Shown here: positions 18,482 through 26,837 of the stretch, in pieces | Layout of the letters: the number at the start of each line of letters is the position of its first letter | Numbering within the stretch: position 1 is the stretch's first letter | DNA from: Marinilabiliales bacterium | Lineage (GTDB): Bacteria; Bacteroidota; Bacteroidia; Bacteroidales; SZUA-534 | NCBI GenBank assembly: GCA_003512955.1 | Contig: DOTG01000026.1 | Coordinates: forward strand, 470,032 to 534,031 | Reading direction: 5' to 3' | Length of the DNA stretch: 64,000 nucleotides | Position numbers and translations under genes: made by a program | Notes under the pieces: generated by a model | The model's database searches: none | What the model saw: the letters and a program-made list of their open reading frames with translations, nothing else | Told to the model about the DNA's origin: nothing

Positions 18482-20839
18482 ATGAAACAATACCTACTTA
18501 CATCCGCATTTATCATGGTTGTTTTGCTGGGCTCGGCACAAAAAAACACTCTGTCGGGGATTGTTTATGACGTGCAAACCGGCGAAACCCTGATTGGGGC
18601 CACCATCCAAGTTACCTCGCTTGAAGGTAAAGGTACAGCAACCGACTTAAACGGGTTCTTCTCCTTTCCTGGAATCGAACCCATGTCCATTGAAATTATG
18701 GCCTCTTTTATAGGCTACGAAAGCAAAACAATACAAGTCAATTTTAACTGGCAACACAAATCATTCCTCGAAATACGGTTAAAACCGGTGTCGGTAGCGC
18801 TCGGACAGGTAACCATAGTAGAACTTTCGGCCAATCAGGTTGGCGACCGCGAGGTTGAAACAAGTCAGCACCGGTTGACCCCGAAATCAATAAAAAGCAT
18901 ACCAACCGCGCACAACGACGTATTTAAAGCCATGCGCTTTTTACCCGGGGTAGAAGCTACTGAACCACTGTCGCCGCTGGTGTCGGTCCGAGGCAGCGAT
19001 CCCGGTGAGAACCTCATTATGCTCGATGGAGTGACCATTTACAATCCTTACCATTTTATCTCATCATCGGGGATTTTTAACATGCAAACCGTAAAAAACA
19101 TTGATATATTGGTAGGTGGTTTTGGTGCCGAATATGGTGGGCGGAATGCATCGGTCATCCACATTTCAACCAAAGATGGGAACGAAGAGGGCATTCATGG
19201 CGAGGTAAAACCCACCACAGTAGAGTCACGTATGTTTCTGGAATTTCCGGTGAACAACAAAACCACCATGATGGTCGGTGGCAGGTTAAACTATGATATT
19301 GCCGGGAATTTTATTCTGAACAGCAACAATTATTTTTACGATGTGAACCTATCGCTTACCCACCGGTTCAATGCCCGAAATCGCATGGATATTAAATACT
19401 TTGGCAGCAAAGACCATACTTCCATGAATTTTAACAATCTTTATAAACTTATGGGATACAGCCTGGAGCGGATGGGTGATACATTGATTTACAAATCACT
19501 CCTCGATTTGGATTTCACCTGGGAAAACCAATGGCACAACAACATTGGAACTTTTATTTGGAAATCGGTTATCTCCCCAAAACTCTATTTCAGGGTTCAA
19601 GCCTATGCATCGCTACACGATGCCGACAACTTCAGCGCGTTTAAAATGAAAGTAGAAGATGTTGCCTTTAATACCAGCACCCGGTTTAAGAGCAAAATCT
19701 ATGATTATACAGCCAAAGCATCGTTAAATTATATCCCTTTTTTCGGTAACGAACTAAAGCTGGGAGCCGAATATAGCAGCTATTTGTTTGCCAATGGTTC
19801 GCAAATAAACAGTGTCGATGGTGTCAGTGCAGAGGTAACCCCAGGTTTGCTCTCTTTTTTTATAGAAGATAAAATTAAGATACGACAGGTGATAATACGC
19901 CCCGGAATCCGTATCAGCCAATTTAACCAAAGAAAGTTGGATTATGAACCCCGCGTTAACCTGATGCTCGGATTTGGCACAGGTTGGAAACTGAAAGCCG
20001 CCTACGGGACCTATTATCAATACATTATCAGTATGAATACTCAAGAATTGGAATTTAACCAGTTTTTAGATTATTACTATCCGCTTTCGCAAGTCCGCCC
20101 AAGCTTGTCGTACCATTACATTGCCGGGTTGGAGAAAAAAACCGGTAAAAATCTGGAGGTTTCGCTCGATGTATATTACAAGGATATTGCCCGTACTTAC
20201 ACGTTCGATTTGTTGCAAAGCCAGTTTGAGGCTTTTGCCCTGTCAAAAAAGGTTTTTGCAGGATCAGGGAAGACTTATGGCACTGAATTATTGGTCAAAG
20301 GGCAGGTACAAAAATTCTCCGGGTGGGCCAGCTACACTTTGGCACGTTCTACCCGCTCGTTTCCAAACATTATGGATGGGAAAGAATACCTGTATGATTA
20401 CGACCATCTGCACACGTTTAAAGGGGTGATTAATTTTCAGGCAACCGAACGTATTTCGTATAGTGCCGATTTTATGTTTCAAAGCGGTGTTCCGCGTTCC
20501 ATCGAGAATTCCCTGCAAATGTTTTACATGTATGAACCGATAACCGGGCAGATGATTTACAGCCCGCAATTTACCATCGACCAAAAAAACAGCTCGCGCA
20601 TGCCTTGGACTATGCAAATAAACTTAGGCCTTGAGAAGAAAATTGTCCGTGGGTTTGGGAAAGACCTTGCCGGCTTCTTCCATGCCGATGAATCGTATTT
20701 AAGTGTCAATGTGCGGAATGTGCTTTTTTTACGGCGCAATGTGATGTATTATCTTCCCATGATGGGATTCGATAAATACATTCCTTTAGGAGCCGATTAT
20801 TTGCCTTCGGTAAACATTGGATATACAATAAAATTTTAA
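18482..20839 (+). CDS. TonB-dependent receptor with carboxypeptidase-regulatory-like N-terminal domain
   Basis: Outer-membrane active transporter. Signal peptide (1-~19), then a CarboxypepD_reg-like domain (~22-105: LSGIVYDVQTGETLIGATIQV, ATDLNGFFSF), a plug (~130-230: AMRFLPGVEA, SVRGSDPGENLIMLDG, GGFGAEYGG) and a C-terminal 22-strand barrel ending GYTIKF. At 785 residues it is shorter than SusC proteins and lacks a SusD partner, so it belongs to the class paired with DUF4249 lipoproteins. The ligand is unknown. It sits between the unknown barrel protein (3-base gap) and DUF4249 gene (10-base gap). Confidence 0.9.
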   Translation: MKQYLLTSAFIMVVLLGSAQKNTLSGIVYDVQTGETLIGATIQVTSLEGKGTATDLNGFFSFPGIEPMSIEIMASFIGYESKTIQVNFNWQHKSFLEIRLKPVSVALGQVTIVELSANQVGDREVETSQHRLTPKSIKSIPTAHNDVFKAMRFLPGVEATEPLSPLVSVRGSDPGENLIMLDGVTIYNPYHFISSSGIFNMQTVKNIDILVGGFGAEYGGRNASVIHISTKDGNEEGIHGEVKPTTVESRMFLEFPVNNKTTMMVGGRLNYDIAGNFILNSNNYFYDVNLSLTHRFNARNRMDIKYFGSKDHTSMNFNNLYKLMGYSLERMGDTLIYKSLLDLDFTWENQWHNNIGTFIWKSVISPKLYFRVQAYASLHDADNFSAFKMKVEDVAFNTSTRFKSKIYDYTAKASLNYIPFFGNELKLGAEYSSYLFANGSQINSVDGVSAEVTPGLLSFFIEDKIKIRQVIIRPGIRISQFNQRKLDYEPRVNLMLGFGTGWKLKAAYGTYYQYIISMNTQELEFNQFLDYYYPLSQVRPSLSYHYIAGLEKKTGKNLEVSLDVYYKDIARTYTFDLLQSQFEAFALSKKVFAGSGKTYGTELLVKGQVQKFSGWASYTLARSTRSFPNIMDGKEYLYDYDHLHTFKGVINFQATERISYSADFMFQSGVPRSIENSLQMFYMYEPITGQMIYSPQFTIDQKNSSRMPWTMQINLGLEKKIVRGFGKDLAGFFHADESYLSVNVRNVLFLRRNVMYYLPMMGFDKYIPLGADYLPSVNIGYTIKF

Positions 20840-20849
20840 CCAAAAAAAG

Positions 20850-21632
20850 ATGAGGACTTTTAGAAACTTAATAACCGGGCTGTTTTTAACCGGGTTAACC
20901 TCCGGTTGCCAAAAAGCTTTTGAAGCTTATTTGGGGCTGCCCATGCAACCTGAAAACATTAATGCCGTTTTTGAACCGGGACTTAACATATTTGGGATAA
21001 TAAAAGCCGGACCATCGCTCGATACCATCAACCATTTTTTTGAGGTACACGGGATATTACACGTTTTCGATACCTCGCAAACCATGCAAGTAGATGATGC
21101 AACCATTGAACTCAAAAGAATCAGAACAGGTTCACCCAACATGGATTACACGCTGAATTCCGTTTCAGAAGGGCAATATAGCAATACTTTTATCTCAACA
21201 TTGGGTGGCGATCGCTGGGAATATCAATGTTTGTACGACACCTTTTTAATTACGGCCAGTACCATAGTCCCACAAACACCTAAAATTCAGGAAGGTTCGA
21301 TGACATTTTCACATCAAAAGATACGTTTTAATATCACGCCCGACTCTACAGCATTTATGTACGATGTTTATTACTATAGCATTAATACCTACGATTTTCA
21401 GCGTTTGATACCCATTCCCGGTACCCCAACAACAGTTGAAATCAATGCTATAGTCAACCAGGGAACTCATAGTAGTGTGTTGTATGTCATTGCTTACGAT
21501 GCCAACTATGAAAAATACGTATCAAGCTCGAACACGTTTTTCAAACCCAATGCTTACCGCCCCCGTTTTTCGACGGTAACCGGCGGATATGGATGTTTTT
21601 GTTCGGCAAATATTTTGCACCTACAGCTATAA
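20850..21632 (+). CDS. DUF4249-type lipoprotein, TonB receptor partner
   Basis: A 260-residue lipoprotein (lipobox TSGC, Cys20) whose beta-rich pattern (NINAVFEPGLNIFGII, then DDATIELKRI and YVIAYDANYEKY) and position directly after a TonB-dependent receptor fit the DUF4249 family. These are thought to be surface lipoproteins working with the receptor, much as SusD does with SusC; the ligand is not known. Family assignment is by pattern and context. A small hairpin (CCGATG/CATCGG, 21634-21652) starts 2 bases after the stop. Confidence 0.6.
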   Translation: MRTFRNLITGLFLTGLTSGCQKAFEAYLGLPMQPENINAVFEPGLNIFGIIKAGPSLDTINHFFEVHGILHVFDTSQTMQVDDATIELKRIRTGSPNMDYTLNSVSEGQYSNTFISTLGGDRWEYQCLYDTFLITASTIVPQTPKIQEGSMTFSHQKIRFNITPDSTAFMYDVYYYSINTYDFQRLIPIPGTPTTVEINAIVNQGTHSSVLYVIAYDANYEKYVSSSNTFFKPNAYRPRFSTVTGGYGCFCSANILHLQL

Positions 21633-21683
21633 CCCGATGTTTTTATCATCGGCATTTATTGAAGCCCTCATAATCTTCTTACC

Positions 21684-21717
21684 ACAGGCAGATCGGGGAA
21701 ATCCCGACCGCAGGCAG
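21684..21717. repeat. Intergenic imperfect hairpin flanked by CAGGCAG direct repeats
   Basis: TCGGG (21693-21697) pairs with CCCGA (21703-21707); CAGGCAG occurs on both sides (21685-21691 and 21711-21717). It may be a weak terminator or remnant of a dispersed element. Confidence 0.35.
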
Positions 21718-21801
21718 GGGGTTTATTCATTAACCCACATTGGTTTATGTATTGACATTTATTACATTTGCCATACTTAAATCTGAAACTTTATCAAAAT
21801 T

Positions 21802-22248
21802 ATGTTCACCTTCAAACGGACCGATAATAATGATCCCCATTTTCTGACCCTCATCAACCAGTTGGATTCCGATTTAAACGTGACCAATGGTAGTGAGCAG
21901 GCAAAATTTGCGCAATTCAATAAAGTGGATAAGGTAAATTGGGTAATTGTTGCTTACCACAACAGCCAGCCTATTGGTTGCGGTGGATTTAAACTCACGG
22001 ACCAAAAAGCCGAAATCAAGCGCATGTTTGTTCAAAAATCATTCAGAGGGCAAAAAATTGGGGAACAGATTTTAAAAGAATTGGAACATTGGGCGATGGA
22101 ACATTCCATCCACGGGGCCATGCTCGAAACAGGGATTAACCAAAAGGAGGCTCAAAACCTATACAAAAAACTGGGTTACCGGATCATCCCCAATTACGGC
22201 CCTTACGTAAATTTCAGCGACAGCATCTGCATGGAAAAAACATTCTAG
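21802..22248 (+). CDS. GNAT family N-acetyltransferase
   Basis: A 148-residue single-domain acyl-CoA N-acyltransferase. The acetyl-CoA binding motif is at about residues 75-95 (IKRMFVQKSFRGQKIGEQIL) and the late helix follows (MLETGINQKEAQNLYKKLGY). The amine substrate cannot be told. It is monocistronic between the TonB trio and a terminator region. Confidence 0.85.
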   Translation: MFTFKRTDNNDPHFLTLINQLDSDLNVTNGSEQAKFAQFNKVDKVNWVIVAYHNSQPIGCGGFKLTDQKAEIKRMFVQKSFRGQKIGEQILKELEHWAMEHSIHGAMLETGINQKEAQNLYKKLGYRIIPNYGPYVNFSDSICMEKTF

Positions 22249-22275
22249 TGTTAAGTCAAGCATGCGTTTGCATCA

Positions 22276-22341
22276 ATTCACCCGGTGACTGTGGTGTGAA
22301 TATTAGGCATAATGCTAAAATTGAAAAGTCAACGGGTGAAT
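22276..22341. repeat. 15-bp inverted repeat after the GNAT gene
   Basis: Arms ATTCACCCGGTGACT (22276-22290) and its complement with one mismatch (22327-22341) are separated by 36 bases. The right arm overlaps the 5' half of the terminator at 22328-22362, so the two hairpins exclude each other. Confidence 0.6.
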
Positions 22342-22362
22342 ATTACCCGACTTTTTATTTTT
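22328..22362 (+). terminator. Terminator-like hairpin, alternative to the upstream inverted repeat
   Basis: CGGGT (22333-22337) pairs with ACCCG (22345-22349), extended by GT/AC across a bulge, and is followed by CTTTTTATTTTT. A run of nine G (22375-22383) lies just beyond. Confidence 0.6.
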
Positions 22363-22613
22363 GACCTGACAATAGGGGGGGGGTCCAAGGAATTTCAGTT
22401 CGCGGATGCTATTCAAATCAGTGTCTATAATAAACGGATTCTTCAATTTTTCCCCAAACTCTAACTTGCCCACTTGGATCGTTGGAAATAAACCAATTTG
22501 CACCGATATTTTGTATGGCTATTGCCTTTTACCCTCCGAAAAGTCTTAAGTACAGGAATCAAATGAATTTGATAAATTAAAAAATCCTAATTACTTGGAA
22601 TCCAATTAATATA

Positions 22614-22644
22614 CTTGCACATTAAAAAAAATAGCTTATATTTG
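22614..22644 (+). promoter_or_regulatory. Bacteroidota-type promoter upstream of the LipL32-like gene
   Basis: CTTG at 22614-22617 and TATATTTG at 22637-22644 are 19 bases apart. If used for the LipL32-like gene the leader is about 260 bases long and would contain the structured element at 22825-22897. Confidence 0.5.
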
Positions 22645-22824
22645 TATCCACCCTAAAAAACAATGTTTTTAACATTTCGTAACCCTTTTAACCTCAAAAT
22701 TGATTTCAAAAGTCCCTATGCGGGAATGTTCAGGATGTTGCCTATAGTTAATTTCCGTAGTTCTGAAATTTATACGTTATTTTTAGATGAGTGAATTTTC
22801 AAAACCTATATAAGTATAACCCGG

Positions 22825-22897
22825 AAGCAAAATGCAGTTCTCTAACTAAAGTAAATATAGGTCGGTTACCCCACAAGGGTAATTGTACATTTTGCTT
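22825..22897 (+). promoter_or_regulatory. Structured 5' leader element before the LipL32-like gene
   Basis: A closing stem of 10 perfect pairs joins AAGCAAAATG (22825-22834) with CATTTTGCTT (22888-22897). Inside is a second hairpin, GGTTACCC (22864-22871) with GGGTAATT (22877-22884), plus an A-rich single-stranded part. It ends 17 bases before the start codon at 22915, a typical place for translational control. I do not recognise a known riboswitch class. Confidence 0.5.
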
Positions 22898-22914
22898 TCA
22901 AAAAAAAATGTGTT

Positions 22915-23631
22915 ATGAAGAAAATTACAAAAGTAGTTGTTTTCGCATTTCTGACCCTTTATTTGGGTACTGGAGTTGAAGCACAGAAATTGGACAAATT
23001 TACAGCCGATCTGGGCAAAAAAGTTGTAATGGGTAAGGATGTACGTGTTCCTTACACTGAAGTGATTAGCTATTATAGCTATGTAAAGCCTGGGTGTAAA
23101 CCCGATGAAGTAAGAGAGGGCAAAAACTTCTTTTATTTATATATCTGGATTCCCGTGGCAGCACCTGAAATTGGGGTTAGAATGGCATCACCTGTGCCTG
23201 AAAAAATGAGTCCTGAAAAGACAGATTTTGTTACTGCTGATTTTACCGATAACAAAGCAGACAAAACAAATTACTTTGACACCTGGATTTCATTTGAAAG
23301 AGCCAATGGTATTGTTTCCGTTGATGATATTCTTCCAAAAGCCGGTTCGGTAAGTTGGATGAATCTTGGACAGAACGATGACTCTGGTGAGATGCCCGCA
23401 CAACCATCAGGAAGCAAATACAACTCGCTGATGCGCATAACCAGCGACATAAACGATCCTCTGAAATCACTCGTGATCGGACTCTACCGGATAGGTTTTA
23501 CTACCTATAAAGTTGGTGATGTGCAGGGAAGTTTTCTGGCACAAGTCGCTGCCCCCATATCCATCCCGGGAGTGGTAATTGCAAAGGACTTGGAATCATT
23601 GGTAAAGATGATTCAGGAAGGGAAAAAATAA
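22915..23631 (+). CDS. LipL32 family secreted protein
   Basis: A 238-residue protein with clear co-linear similarity to LipL32, the major surface lipoprotein of pathogenic Leptospira: the blocks EVISYYSYVKPG, FFYLYIWIP, EIGVRMASP, NYFDTWISFERANGI, KYNSLMRI and GLYRIGFTTYKVGDVQGSF all have direct counterparts, in the same order. Unlike LipL32 it has no lipobox: the signal peptide ends at GVEAQ, so it is predicted to be a soluble secreted or periplasmic protein. The aspartate-rich calcium-binding stretch of LipL32 is reduced here to NDDSGE. Function is unknown; LipL32 binds calcium and matrix proteins. The start is chosen for the signal peptide. It is monocistronic, with a structured leader and a strong bidirectional terminator. 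Confidence 0.88.
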   Translation: MKKITKVVVFAFLTLYLGTGVEAQKLDKFTADLGKKVVMGKDVRVPYTEVISYYSYVKPGCKPDEVREGKNFFYLYIWIPVAAPEIGVRMASPVPEKMSPEKTDFVTADFTDNKADKTNYFDTWISFERANGIVSVDDILPKAGSVSWMNLGQNDDSGEMPAQPSGSKYNSLMRITSDINDPLKSLVIGLYRIGFTTYKVGDVQGSFLAQVAAPISIPGVVIAKDLESLVKMIQEGKK

Positions 23632-23641
23632 TTGTATTGAA

Positions 23642-23679
23642 AAAAAGAGAGGGCCGAAAGATTTCGACCCTCTCTTTTT
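23642..23679. terminator. Bidirectional terminator between the LipL32-like gene and folA
   Basis: Arms AAAAAGAGAGGG (23642-23653) and its exact complement (23668-23679), with an inner CGAAA/TTTCG stem, lie between two convergent genes; A and T runs on both sides allow function in either direction. Confidence 0.9.
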
Positions 23680-23704
23680 GACTTTCTATGGTCTCAATGT
23701 TAAA

Positions 23705-24202
23705 CTACCTTTTTCGCTCTAGATTTAAAAAAGAATAAGCTAATCCTGCCTGCTCATCGTTCAATACCTCCTCGCGCGAAGTTTCGTCCCACTCGCTGGG
23801 TAACACTTCCGGGAAAAAAGTATCGGCCGGAAAGGTTTTATGCATCTTGGTAAGATACAGTTTATGGGCTATCCCAAAAAACTGTTTGTAAATCATGGCA
23901 CCACCAATAATAAAACTCTCCTCATTTTCGGGCATCTGGGCAATGGCTTCCTCAATGGAATAAACCGTTTCGGCTCCTTCAAAAACTTCACCTTGGATAT
24001 TTGTAATGACAATATTCTTGCGGTTTGGTAAAGGCCTGTTGGGCAGCGAGAACCAGGTATTCCTCCCCATCACTACCGGATGGCCTTTGGTAATCTGCTT
24101 AAAGCGTTTTAAATCGGCCGAAATGTGGGTAAGCAACCGGTTTTGGTAACCAATTCCATTGTCAGCTGCTACAGCCACAATGATTGAAATTGTTTTTGGC
24201 AT
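23705..24202 (-). CDS. folA: Dihydrofolate reductase
   Basis: Reduces dihydrofolate to tetrahydrofolate with NADPH, regenerating the cofactor consumed by thymidylate synthase. The 165-residue protein has the family order: SIIVAVAADNGIGYQNRLL, the acidic active-site residue in ISADLKRF, VVMGRNTW, SLPNRPLPNRKNIV, and FIIGGAMIYKQF. It lies 39 bases downstream of thyA on the same strand, the usual folate/thymidylate operon. Confidence 0.96.
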   Translation of the reverse strand: MPKTISIIVAVAADNGIGYQNRLLTHISADLKRFKQITKGHPVVMGRNTWFSLPNRPLPNRKNIVITNIQGEVFEGAETVYSIEEAIAQMPENEESFIIGGAMIYKQFFGIAHKLYLTKMHKTFPADTFFPEVLPSEWDETSREEVLNDEQAGLAYSFLNLERKR

Positions 24203-24241
24203 ATTTAGTTCTTTAATCTTTTAGCATGGCTAATTCTATTT

Positions 24242-25036
24242 TTATACCGATACCTCTCCTTTAATATGCGGATGCGATTCGTAATTTTCCAAACGGAAAT
24301 CATCGAAGGTGAAACCGAAAATATCTTTCACACCGGGGTTCATCCACATGGTAGGCAACTTTTTCGGTTCGCGCGACAGTTGCAGGGTTACCTGCTCCAA
24401 ATGGTTAAGGTAAATATGTACATCGCCAAAAGTATGAATAAACTCCCCGGGCCGGTATCCGGTAACCTGTGCGACCATCAGCGTAAGCAACGCGTACGAA
24501 GCAATATTGAAGGGAACACCCAGAAAAACATCGGCACTCCGCTGGTACAATTGGCACGACAGTTTCCCATCGTTTACATAGAATTGGAAAAAGGCGTGGC
24601 AGGGAGGTAGGGCCATATTTTCGATATCGCCGGCATTCCACGCACTCACAATCAACCGCCGGGAATTTGGGTTGGTTTTAATATCGTGAATAAGTTGCGA
24701 AATTTGATCCAAATGAGTGCCATCGGATTTGGGCCACGAGCGCCATTGATAGCCATATACATGTCCCAGGTTTCCGTTTTCGTCGGCCCAATCGTTCCAA
24801 ATACGCACCCCATTATCCTGAAGGTATTTTATGTTAGTGTCGCCTTGCAAAAACCACAGCAACTCGTGAATGATCGATTTCAGGTGCAGTTTTTTTGTGG
24901 TCAGGCACGGGAACCCTTCCAGCAGATCGAAGCGCATTTGGTATCCGAAAGTGCTGATGGTTCCGGTGCCGGTACGATCTTCCTTCTTTGTCCCGTGAGT
25001 AAGTACGTGGTTTAACAGATCAAGATATTGCTTCAT
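24242..25036 (-). CDS. thyA: Thymidylate synthase
   Basis: Makes dTMP from dUMP with methylene-tetrahydrofolate. The start at 25036 (MKQYLDLLNHVL) gives 264 residues, the same as the E. coli enzyme and alignable from residue 1; an in-frame ATG 21 bases upstream would overlap the promoter. Key parts: DRTGTGT near 20, the catalytic Cys in ALPPCHAFFQFYV near 146, QRSADVFLGVPFNIASYALL and the C-terminal IKGEVSV. Divergent from ricT. Confidence 0.97.
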   Translation of the reverse strand: MKQYLDLLNHVLTHGTKKEDRTGTGTISTFGYQMRFDLLEGFPCLTTKKLHLKSIIHELLWFLQGDTNIKYLQDNGVRIWNDWADENGNLGHVYGYQWRSWPKSDGTHLDQISQLIHDIKTNPNSRRLIVSAWNAGDIENMALPPCHAFFQFYVNDGKLSCQLYQRSADVFLGVPFNIASYALLTLMVAQVTGYRPGEFIHTFGDVHIYLNHLEQVTLQLSREPKKLPTMWMNPGVKDIFGFTFDDFRLENYESHPHIKGEVSV

Positions 25037-25054
25037 ATTTCTGAAAAGTTTCTG

Positions 25055-25062
25055 CAAAAATA
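25055..25062 (-). promoter_or_regulatory. -7 element for thyA-folA
   Basis: On the minus strand this reads TATTTTTG, matching TAnnTTTG. It places the transcript start about 12 bases before the thyA start codon. A well-spaced -33 box is not obvious. Confidence 0.45.
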
Positions 25063-25162
25063 GGGGTTTCCCTGTTGCACCCGATCCAATGTTTATTCTT
25101 AACCCTCAATTGTTGAAAAGTTTTCATGAAAACCTTCCTTTTTTATCCTTTCATTATTTTAT

Positions 25163-25170
25163 TATCTTTA
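25163..25170 (+). promoter_or_regulatory. -7-like element for ricT operon
   Basis: TATCTTTA differs from TAnnTTTG in the last base and lies 53 bases before the ricT start, in the divergent thyA/ricT region. No clear -33 box. Confidence 0.35.
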
Positions 25171-25223
25171 CCCGTCAAATTTTTTGGCTTTAGAACATCG
25201 ATAAAATATTAATACCGACTAGA

Positions 25224-26375
25224 ATGCAAGATGATTATACCAGGGGTTGCCCCGTGAAAAATATTGACCCGGAATTTACGTCAAACCTGAAAATTGCCTA
25301 CGCGGGCAAGCTTAATATTTTTGATTGGCTGAAAGACATTCCGAAAGGAATAAAAAAAGAGGAACTTTACGAGGTCCGGTTTAAAAACACCCGGAAGGGG
25401 TATTTCCATAATTCTAGCGGGCTGCGGCTCAATACCGGCGACATTGTTGCTGTGGAAGCGTCACCAGGCCACGATATCGGGATAATTTCCCTGAAAGGGC
25501 CGCTGGTGTTACATCAACTTAAGAAACTGCACATTCCATTGACCGAAGAATTTAAAGTCATCTACCGGAAAGCCAAACCCAATGATATCGAAAAATGGAA
25601 GGAAGCTATTGAATTAGAAGTGGAGACAATGGTGGCTTCGCGCAAAATAAGCAGCGACCTTAAACTGGAGATGAAAATTGGGGATGTGGAATACCAGGGC
25701 GACAAAACTAAAGCTATTTTCTATTACATTGCCGACGAACGTGTCGATTTTAGGCAACTCATCAAAGTTTTGGCCGAAAGGTTCAAAATCAGGGTAGAGA
25801 TGCGGCAAATAGGAGCAAGACAAGAGGCCGGGCGCATTGGCGGAATTGGTTCTTGCGGCAGGGAATTGTGTTGTGCCACATGGATCAGCAATTTTATTTC
25901 TGTAACTACAAATGCAGCCCGGTACCAGGAACTTTCGTTGAATCCACAAAAGTTAGCCGGCCAGTGCGGAAAACTCAAATGCTGCCTGAATTACGAGAGC
26001 GATTCATACATGGATGAGCGGAAGGACTTCCCTTCAACAGATATTCCTTTGCAAACCAACTCCGGGAAAGCCATCCACCTGAAAACCGATGTATTCCGCC
26101 ATGTGATGTGGTATGTTATGGATGGTGAAAGCAACACCGGAATCATTCCGTTGGCTGTAGAGCGGGTTAAGGAAATTATCGAGTTGAATAAAAAAGGGCA
26201 AAAGGCCGATTTGGTCCCTTTAAAAATGAATGCCCCTGTAGTTACCGAAAACCTTGATTTTACAAACGTGGTCGGTCAAGAAAGCCTTACCCGCTTCGAT
26301 ACCCAAAAAGACCGGAAGAAGAAAAACCAGAAACGCAAAAAAATCCGTCCCCGTAATGAAAGCAACCCGCAATAG
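25224..26375 (+). CDS. ricT: RicT/YaaT family protein with PSP1 C-terminal domain
   Basis: A 383-residue protein of the YaaT (RicT) family. The PSP1 domain (~60-160) is followed by the cysteine cluster GSCGRELCCATW near 215 and GQCGKLKCCLNYE near 250, which in the Bacillus RicAFT complex helps bind iron-sulfur clusters. The C-terminus is a basic, low-complexity tail (KDRKKKNQKRKKIR). In Bacteroidota it is typically next to gldH, as here, but its role there is not established. It starts an operon with gldH, trmB and a methyltransferase-like gene; its last 20 bases overlap the gldH start. Confidence 0.85.
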   Translation: MQDDYTRGCPVKNIDPEFTSNLKIAYAGKLNIFDWLKDIPKGIKKEELYEVRFKNTRKGYFHNSSGLRLNTGDIVAVEASPGHDIGIISLKGPLVLHQLKKLHIPLTEEFKVIYRKAKPNDIEKWKEAIELEVETMVASRKISSDLKLEMKIGDVEYQGDKTKAIFYYIADERVDFRQLIKVLAERFKIRVEMRQIGARQEAGRIGGIGSCGRELCCATWISNFISVTTNAARYQELSLNPQKLAGQCGKLKCCLNYESDSYMDERKDFPSTDIPLQTNSGKAIHLKTDVFRHVMWYVMDGESNTGIIPLAVERVKEIIELNKKGQKADLVPLKMNAPVVTENLDFTNVVGQESLTRFDTQKDRKKKNQKRKKIRPRNESNPQ

Positions 26376-26826
26376 CTTATTGATATTCGTTGCCATTCTT
26401 GGGTTTGTATCCTGCGACTCCAACAGGGTGTATGATACCAATATCAGTTTGCACAACGAAACCTGGCATAAAGACACGTTTCTGTTGTTTGAAGTGGATA
26501 TTACCGATACGGTCCAGATCTACAACATGTATGTAAATAGCCGCATCTCGGGGCAATATGCCTATGAAAACATGTACCTTTTCGTAACTACCAAACTTCC
26601 AAATAACCTCATTGTCCGCGATACATTGGAATGTATTTTGGCCGAACCTGATGGCCGCTGGCTTGGAAAAGGTTTTGGGGACATTTGGTCGAATAAAATA
26701 TCTTACAAAAAGCATTTTAGGTTCCCATTCAAAGGGAATTATATTTTCCAGTTGGAACAAGCCATGCGCGAAGATGAATTAAAACATGTGTTGGATGCTG
26801 GAATAAGGATTGAGAAAGCCCAATAA
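26356..26826 (+). CDS. gldH: Gliding motility lipoprotein GldH
   Basis: A 156-residue lipoprotein. The start at 26356 is chosen because it directly gives a signal with lipobox GFVSC; it overlaps the end of ricT by 20 bases. The body matches GldH: NMYLFVTTKLPNN, DTLECILAEPDGRWLGKGFGDIW and FPFKGNYIFQLEQAMR. GldH is needed for gliding in Flavobacterium, but occurs in many non-gliding Bacteroidota together with the type IX secretion system, matching the T9SS cargo proteins in this window. Confidence 0.9.
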   Translation: MKATRNSLLIFVAILGFVSCDSNRVYDTNISLHNETWHKDTFLLFEVDITDTVQIYNMYVNSRISGQYAYENMYLFVTTKLPNNLIVRDTLECILAEPDGRWLGKGFGDIWSNKISYKKHFRFPFKGNYIFQLEQAMREDELKHVLDAGIRIEKAQ

Positions 26827-26837
26827 TTAAAAGTACC

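Noticed and set aside
22791..22979. 62-codon frame overlapping the LipL32-like start
   Set aside because: It covers the structured leader and runs out of frame into a gene with strong homology support; no plausible signal or domain.
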